In this document: positions 58,178 to 64,000 of the stretch, piece after piece | How positions within the stretch are numbered: position 1 is the first letter of the stretch | Layout of the letters: each line of letters begins with the position of its first letter | NCBI GenBank assembly: GCA_029255685.2 | Contig: CM055312.2 | Coordinates: 17,694,649-17,758,648, forward strand | Source: Silene conica | Lineage: Eukaryota; Streptophyta; Magnoliopsida; Caryophyllales; Caryophyllaceae | Direction of reading: 5' to 3' | DNA length: 64,000 nucleotides | The notes under the pieces: model-generated | Database searches by the model: none | Told to the model about the DNA's origin: nothing | The model's input: only the letters and a program-made list of their open reading frames with translations | Translations under genes and position numbers: made by a program

Positions 58178-58984
58178 ATGTCGCACAGCTGTTGTGTCAT
58201 ACCATTTACTTCCCCTTATCTTTCCCCCCAACATGTTCCTCTCTCGCTACTTAGGAAGGACACGTCTTCTCTTCATGTGAGATGTTCCACCAATGCACAA
58301 GGAATTGTGTTGAATGACAACTTCTTGAACAAACAGGTTGTTAGTTTGACTCCAGAGCTTTATGACTATGTCTTGCGCCATACCCGGGAGCCTCAGGTCT
58401 TAAGGGACTTACGTCAACAGACTTCCACAATGCATGGAAGTAGAATGCAGGTGGCTCCTGATCAAGCCCAGCTCCTTGCTATGCTTGTCCACATTCTTGG
58501 AGCAACTCGCTGTATTGAGGTTGGTGTCTATACTGGTTACTCCTCATTGGCTGTTGCCCTTGCTCTTCCTGAATCAGGTCGTTTGATCGCCTGTGAGAGG
58601 GACGAGACTGCTTTAGAAGTTGCTAGAAAGTTCTATGAACGAGCCGGGGTTCTGCATAAGGTGCATATTAGACAGGGGCTTGCAATTGAAACCCTAAATT
58701 CCTTGATTTCGAATGGAGAAGCTGGTAGCTATGACTTTGCATTCATTGACGCAGATAAGAAAATGTACATGGAGTACTTTGAATTACTCTTGAAGCTTGT
58801 GAGGGTAGGCGGTCTTATTGTCATCGATAATGTACTCTGGTATGGAAAAGTTGCTAATCCTTTAGTAAAGGATTCAACTACTATTAGCCTCAGGGATTTC
58901 AATACAGCTATTATGGAAGACGAGCGTGTAAGCATCAGCTTAGTACCAATTGGAGATGGCATCACCATTTGTCGAAAGAAATGA
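58178..58984 (+). CDS. Caffeoyl-CoA O-methyltransferase-like SAM-dependent methyltransferase, single exon
   Basis: 268 residues from the first in-frame ATG (MSHSCC). The family is the cation-dependent class I O-methyltransferase (Methyltransf_3), which transfers a methyl group from S-adenosylmethionine to catechol-type hydroxyls. Visible signatures: MQVAPDQAQLL (90-100), SAM motif I EVGVYTGYSS (114-123), FIDADK (189-194, metal ligand D191), and DNVLWYG (217-223, ligands D217 and N218). It looks closest to the CCoAOMT-like branch of Arabidopsis At3g62000/OMTF3 (from memory) rather than lignin CCoAOMT. The first 35 or so residues are Ser/Thr/Pro-rich and low in acid, so an organelle transit peptide is possible. 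The frame stays open upstream to 58088, where TTCCTTATTGCCAG could be a splice acceptor, so a longer N-terminus cannot be excluded. No intron interrupts the catalytic domain. Confidence 0.85.
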   Translation: MSHSCCVIPFTSPYLSPQHVPLSLLRKDTSSLHVRCSTNAQGIVLNDNFLNKQVVSLTPELYDYVLRHTREPQVLRDLRQQTSTMHGSRMQVAPDQAQLLAMLVHILGATRCIEVGVYTGYSSLAVALALPESGRLIACERDETALEVARKFYERAGVLHKVHIRQGLAIETLNSLISNGEAGSYDFAFIDADKKMYMEYFELLLKLVRVGGLIVIDNVLWYGKVANPLVKDSTTISLRDFNTAIMEDERVSISLVPIGDGITICRKK

Positions 58985-59430
58985 CATGTTAAGAAACCGC
59001 TGTTGGCCCATTGTTGATTGACTTGAAATAGGGTAAGCTGGAGGCAGTTCTTAAACTCATAACAGCGACGGCTTTGAATCCAAGGCTTAGGTGGTTACCA
59101 CATTTGAGTGACTCTACTAGCCAAAGTTACTATCATCTGCAGGTATAGTGAGTGACTTGCAGCGTTGCCTAGTTCCTGATCATTATTGTGTAGCAAGTCC
59201 TGACATAGTTTCTTATCGCTATGAACGGAAGTGTTAATACTAAAGATGTATGTCTCTTGGATGCAACGTACTAGCTCAGAACTTCAATTACGTCTTGTAT
59301 TTCGCACATTACATTGTTAAATTTGCAATCCGGATTGTAGGATCGCACTAGTACCTTCCTACGATGCAAATACTGGAAAACGATTCAAATGATTGCAGTA
59401 CCTTCCTATGATCCAAAGAACGGAAAATGA
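58985..59430. other. 3' flank of the O-methyltransferase gene
   Basis: Probably its 3' untranslated region at first. No coding signal. Ends with GGAAAATGA (59422-59430), the left target-site duplication of the next SINE. Confidence 0.5.
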
Positions 59431-59658
59431 ACCAAGTGGTGTTACTTTGGTGGTAACTGAGTGTCTGGGTTAAACCTTGAAGTTTGCAGAAATGCAGTTG
59501 AGAGGTCTCAGGTTCAACTACCAGCTGGGACGATGACCACTTGGCCACTGCAACCCCCAAAGGGGTGGCTTACATGGTCCATGTGGTGGTGCGGGAATGC
59601 ATGGGCCCGGGGGAATTCAACCCCATCGTCATCAAAAGAAAAAAAAAAAAAAAAGAAT
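59431..59658 (+). mobile_element. tRNA-derived SINE with poly(A) tail
   Basis: GTGGTAACTGAGTG (A-box-like, near 59450) and AGGTTCAACTACC (B-box-like, near 59510) give a Pol III promoter. The element ends in an A-rich tail at about 59636-59658. GGAAAATGA flanks both sides (59422-59430 and 59659-59667). 228 bp, intact in appearance. Confidence 0.8.
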
Positions 59659-60718
59659 GGAAAATGACTCAACGTTGTAGGATCATTTTGGTGGTAGGAT
59701 CGTTTATAATCAGGTAAGATCGCATAAAATTGTACTAGGTTGATGGCAGGATCATCAAGAATCGTAAAAGGCTTATTTATGTTCAATTTTTATGAGGTTG
59801 TTCTCTTGTACTTGGAACTTTAATAATTACTCCAAATTTTTTTACAATTACTTGTTTATCTAAGCTATATATAGTTACGATCCATGATTATGTCCCATAT
59901 TGGATCCTACCAATTCATCTGTTATCAAAAGTATTCATCATCTGTGATCCATAGTAGGATTTGGATCGTGTCAACCTTGATTTCACGTCCTCAAGAGACA
60001 ATGTTATAACTTGATTAAAATCTTAAAATTAGTAAAGTAACACCTATAAATCAAGCATTCGAGCTTGATCGACAATTTCCAAAAATTTCCAAACCTATCA
60101 GTTATCACTGGTGTCACAATATCAAATGAAACAACCAAACACTAATGCTTTTAAATTACATAAAGCATGATATATAAAAAGAATTCGGGTTGAATGCAAT
60201 TACACGATTTTTGATCCGATTTTCAACTGTGCACATTAGTAATTAAGAAACAAAATGTAAGATTCAGTTAACAAGAATAGGAACTTCACCGAATTAATGT
60301 AAAAAAGGATAAAAAGCAACCATCTCACTGTTCCAATAGATAATTAAGTAACGACCAACCGATAGGTGAAATAGAAAGGAATAACAATGAACAACTATAC
60401 CCAATTTACAAGCCCCTTATCCAAAATCTTATATACGTCTAGATTACAAGGGATTCAAAATGGTAAAATAGCAGCAGCCTCTTCGAGAAAAGACCTAACT
60501 TCATCCAGCAGAGAAATCAAAAGAAAAACTCCAACACCGTCTATTTGCTATTTGCAATAATAAGAGTACCCGACATCCAGTCTTCCACAAACGGATAAGT
60601 AATCCAGATGGTAGCCAACATTTTACTCTTCAAGCACCAATACCACTTTCTCCTCTTCAAATTCATATGAATCAACAGGCACTCAATGTTATGCCAACTT
60701 AGATGTTAATTCAAGGGA
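59659..60718. other. Spacer between convergent genes, including the UBP12-like 3' untranslated region
   Basis: The segment has many GGATC/GATCC motifs (59680-59990), also present at 59335-59415 left of the SINE, possibly relics of a transposon's subterminal repeats. About 60360-60718 is likely the 3' UTR of the minus-strand UBP12-like gene. No coding frame supported. Confidence 0.5.
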
Positions 60719-62661
60719 TCAGTTATAAATTTTCACTGGCTTCTCATATGTGTGACGATTCTGCAAAGGAAACAAGACCAAAACATTAGATTTTGGAGTT
60801 CACGAGGATTCCATCAATATTCTCCGCAAGGCCTCAAGAAAGCAAAAATTTGGGTTACGCTTGGTAAACCATCACTCGAAGTCATTTGGTCAGCACAAAC
60901 AAATTTCTTCTGTATTGGAGGGAAATTCCAAGACTTCCAATTCCTAGTATTTCCCATACAGTCTGCTCCCTCCTTGTTAATTAGAAATTACCATAAAATA
61001 TGACTTTGCAAATTGCCAAGTATGCCAACAATCAAAATTACGATTTTTTTATTGATTAGATTAGATATTTACTTTTTATGAATTGAAATTTCATGATATA
61101 ATAAAATTTCCATTTACACGCATCAACCAAACGACCACTACTTGTACAGAGCCAGGAGTGTCAACAGGGGAGTATTACCTGATTTGCCGTATAAGCCCTT
61201 TTTGGAGTAGTGTCAGTATGCTCCAATCCAAGGTACTGTTCCCAGGCACCATAAACATCTCTCCTCTGTCAGGCAAAGTCAAAAGTTAGCATCTAAACCT
61301 AGATGTGCAGTGCCTCGCAGGAATAACAAGCACACATGACATCCTCCACTGCATAGAGTTTACTGACAGGAACAAAATAACCCACCTGGAAACGGCTGGA
61401 TACAATGTCTGTATCCTGTAAATATTCAGGCCTGCCCAATGACAAAAATGCACATTTCCACTGCAAAGGAAATTTAAGATGTGTTCAACAATAATCAACA
61501 TAGACACTTCCTTAATTCATGGGAACTAAAACACCCAGGTAAGTCAACTAGTAGAAATGACCAATCCCCGATAAGAAAGGACGAGCAGGAACATCAACTA
61601 TACCTTGGAGAATTCTTCATCAGGAACACGCAACTTTTTCTGTATTCTTACTTTGATTTCAGCTAGTGTTTCACCTTCATGAATTACCAAGAAAAAGGGA
61701 TCTCCAAAATTTTGCACTTGCTGAACAAAAAGAAATGGTTAACCTGGCAACCCAACAACAAAAAGCAACTGAGCAAATAGAAATCCAAAAAATAAGCGGA
61801 ACTTCCAATACCATCTGGTTCTGAGCAGCATCTTTGGTAAAATGGTAAACATGAATTAAGCGATCATGAGGTTCCAGATTCTTCTCTTCTTCTGGGATCT
61901 AAGACAAGAAAGCAGCAATGCCAGAACTACATTAAGTATACTTTTGCTGAACTAAAAATCACATGTGACAAGACAAAGAGCTAAGCTAACTAAGTTCCAA
62001 GGTTTCAGACAAGAGAACATAGACTTGCCTCTTCAGCACGCAAGGTCCAGTACTGATCATTTATGTTTTCTATCTTTTCATTTGGTGGGAATATCTGCAA
62101 AAACAGTACACAGAATAAGTTCTGCCCTAAAATTGGCAGAGATAAGAAAGTATTCAGCCACAAACAGAAAAGCACTACGATAGTCCGACTGCGCAGGTAC
62201 ATATACAAGTCTCAAACGCTAGGACTCAATTTTTAAGAAATTGGGGACAGCACAGGTATGGACAAATGTCTTCAAACAAACATTTACTAGAAAATTAAAA
62301 TATTTGGATGGTCCCCTAATGAGGACAGATTCAAAAAATTAAAAGACACGCTAAATCCTTCAAACTCAATTCGTCCATCTACTTTGGTCACGCAAGACTC
62401 CCCTTTCGTTGGTACTACGAAACGTGTCGGATGGGGAAAGGTCGGGTAAAAAAACCATATCCATATGCCACAGTGTTGTATCCGCGACAGGATTGGCACT
62501 AAAAGTGTAAAGTCAAAGTAATAAAAGAAAGCAATAAGAAAATACTATATACTACTATATAAATATGATTAGTGGAGATAAGGGTAAGTAGTCACCTTGT
62601 AAATCTTATGATAGAAAACTTCAAGTAATCTGAGTTCCGCATCAGGACGTGACAGTTCCAC
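60719..62661 (-). CDS. UBP12: UBP12/UBP13-like ubiquitin carboxyl-terminal hydrolase, last seven exons
   Basis: Minus-strand exons in order of translation: 62661-62596, 62094-62029, 61898-61812, 61720-61604, 61460-61386, 61265-61179, 60760-60719, all in phase 0, giving 179 residues plus stop. They read VELSRPDAELRLLEVFYHK, then IENINDQYWTLRAEE, FFLVIHEGETLAEIK, RRDVYGAWEQYLGLEH and the end NRHTYEKPVKIYN. This is the ubiquitin-like (USP7_C2-type) C-terminus of plant UBP12/13, relatives of human USP7. The MATH and catalytic USP domains lie outside the window, upstream. In Arabidopsis UBP12/13 remove ubiquitin from proteins such as MYC2 and histone H2A and act in clock, flowering and jasmonate control. 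The second intron shown (62028-61899) has a GC donor (AAGAG|GCAAGT). Next to a convergent O-methyltransferase gene. Confidence 0.93.
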
Positions 62662-63569
62662 CTGTTCATTAAGATGGAAGAATGCTTGAACTATCAACTG
62701 AATGTAGTAATAAAATGGAAGGTCTAGAAGCCAATAGGAACACCTGCCTCCCTCGCTTACTGACTAAAGGTCCTGAGTCTCAACTCCATTGTAATAGCAA
62801 GATAATAAAAAAATAAAAAAATGTGAATTTGTAACCATAGTAGTGCGATAATCAGTGATCCCACTGAGTGTCGGGTCTGAAGAAGGCAAGATTTAGTCCA
62901 CACAACACAGCCTCGTCTCGAGAAAGTACAAATTTATTCTCTTTTTTGAGTCCCAGTTCCACTGAATTATCGCAGTTCTACACATTTCTAGAATCCAAAA
63001 ATGGGTGAAGCGATTATCCTATTGGCAGTTGGTAGCAGGTATTCCAATAGAACAGACAACATCTAAGACTCCGCAATCTGCATCTGTACTAACTTTTCAT
63101 AAATAGCAGACGTTTGACTCATTTTCAATTTTCAATTTTCAATTTTCAATCACAGGTTACTTTGCACACGTCCAAAACCTTCCTTTATTTAGTCTGAAAT
63201 TTGGAGAGGCCGCTCTATAGACGGCTATTAATAATAGTGACAATGAACAACAACCAGCCATAGCCTAGCCCCAGCCCCAGAAAATTCCGGTTTATGTCCA
63301 TGGGATGTGACTATATTTTATGCTAGCATGTTTCAGATAAAACCAACAATAGTCCAACGGCTGAATGACTACCTATGACGGAAAAAGAATCATATGAACA
63401 CAACCTAACCACCATGTTTTCAACACAGGGAGGGTTTTGCTATACGAGCCATCAATCATACATAAATGATGTATTCACTGACACTCTACTTCATTATATT
63501 CCAAAGCTAAAGAATACTCGGTCTTTGTCACCATTGGAAATGAAATCAAACAATACTTACAAAGCCATA
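62662..63569 (-). other. Intron of the UBP12-like gene (continues past the SINE)
   Basis: The next upstream exon, expected to end in an ELKT-type sequence, was not found before the right edge, so this intron exceeds 1.3 kb. Contains a (TTTTCAA)n heptamer repeat, four units, at about 63122-63150. Confidence 0.6.
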
Positions 63570-63749
63570 AAGGGCAGCCAGGTGCACGATGGCATCCCCG
63601 CTAGGCGAGGGTCCGGGAAGGGCCCACCACAAGGGTGTAATGGGGGCAAGCCTTCCCTTGCCATTTCGGCAAGAGGCCGCTCCCAGGGCTTGAACCCGTG
63701 ACCTCACGGTCACAAAGCAACACCTTAACGGTGCGCCAAGGCTCCCCTT
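63570..63749 (-). mobile_element. tRNA-derived SINE (Au-like), recent insertion
   Basis: On the minus strand it starts GGGGAGCCTTGGCGCACCG, has the tRNA-like A box, then GTCACGGGTTCAAGCCC (B box), then GAGCGGCCTCTTGCCGAAAT and ends GTGCACCTGGCTGCCCTT. This order fits the widespread plant Au SINE. A perfect 19-bp target-site duplication, CAATACTTACAAAGCCATA, flanks it at 63551-63569 and 63750-63768. It lies in antisense-to-plus orientation, the same strand as the UBP12-like gene. Confidence 0.9.
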
Positions 63750-64000
63750 CAATACTTACAAAGCCATATAGTAACAAAAAGTGTTTTTTTGTAAATAACC
63801 CCCTTATATGTTACTTTTTTTACAAATAACCCCCTTACATATTCATTCTTTGTAATAACCACCTTAATTCTTTCTTAACTCAAAATTTTAACACCCAAAA
63901 TAAATTAGGATGATGATTTTATAACCGGTTATAATTACGATATCCCGACTTTAAACTACCTAAACTACCCTTACAAATTACACTCACCAACCCATTCCTC
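63750..64000. repeat. Right window end with a short ~33-bp repeat
   Basis: TTTTTGTAAATAACCCCCTT, TTTTTACAAATAACCCCCTT and TTTGTAATAACCACCTT follow one another at about 63786-63866. The function is unknown; it may be the end of another MITE that continues past the window. Confidence 0.5.

Noticed and set aside
59461-59786. Frames over the SINE between the two convergent genes
   Set aside because: They are parts of a Pol III-type SINE and its A-tail, not genes.
63546-63752. Possible genuine tRNA gene from the A and B boxes
   Set aside because: The sequence continues past a tRNA length into an Au-like SINE body and is flanked by a 19-bp target-site duplication.

Overview
The window looks like nuclear DNA of a flowering plant, most likely a core eudicot with a large, transposon-rich genome. 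It holds spliced GT-AG genes, an AMP1-like and a UBP12-like gene, and every major class of plant transposable element. Some element motifs made me think of Caryophyllales, but I cannot support a family-level call. Coordinates were read by hand, and no database search was possible.

Layout. 1-6027: most of a Ty1/copia element on the minus strand (SIRE/Maximus-like, long coiled-coil gag), running off the left edge. About 7220-8340: a gypsy LTR fragment. 9017-18578: a tandem LTR-internal-LTR-internal-LTR array of a gag-only Ty3/gypsy derivative (TR-GAG type, minus strand) with 2,724-bp LTRs. 20014-35355: a nest of elements. A CACTA element with TSD TTT carries a fragment of a GH17 glucanase-like gene. 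Inside it lies a hAT-like element with an 8-bp TSD, then probably a MULE-like inverted-repeat element, then a non-coding LARD-type LTR element with 2.5-kb LTRs, and in one of those LTRs a 2.1-kb solo LTR with TSD GTACT. 35493-36511: two MITEs. 36533-43030: an old copia element (short LTRs, TSD CTCAT) that has received an RTE-type LINE and a Stowaway-like MITE.

Genes. From 43.4 kb the window becomes genic. A complete ten-exon AMP1/glutamate-carboxypeptidase-like gene runs 43421-54610 (+, 693 residues). A single-exon caffeoyl-CoA-O-methyltransferase-like gene lies at 58178-58984 (+). The last seven exons of a UBP12/13-type deubiquitinase lie at 60719-62661 (-); the rest is beyond the right edge. 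Introns and spacers hold MITEs, a LINE tail and four SINE or SINE-like pieces, two of them with clear target-site duplications.

How the parts relate. The three genes do not form a pathway; plant neighbours are usually unrelated. The notable interactions are structural. A MITE carrying a perfect G-box and a copia LTR sit within 400 bp of the AMP1-like start codon. A DNA transposon has captured host coding sequence. A gag-only retroelement has formed a tandem array. I found no CRISPR array, no operon, no tRNA or rRNA gene and no obvious new defence-type system. The best candidates for unusual biology are the gag-only tandem array and the layered CACTA nest.
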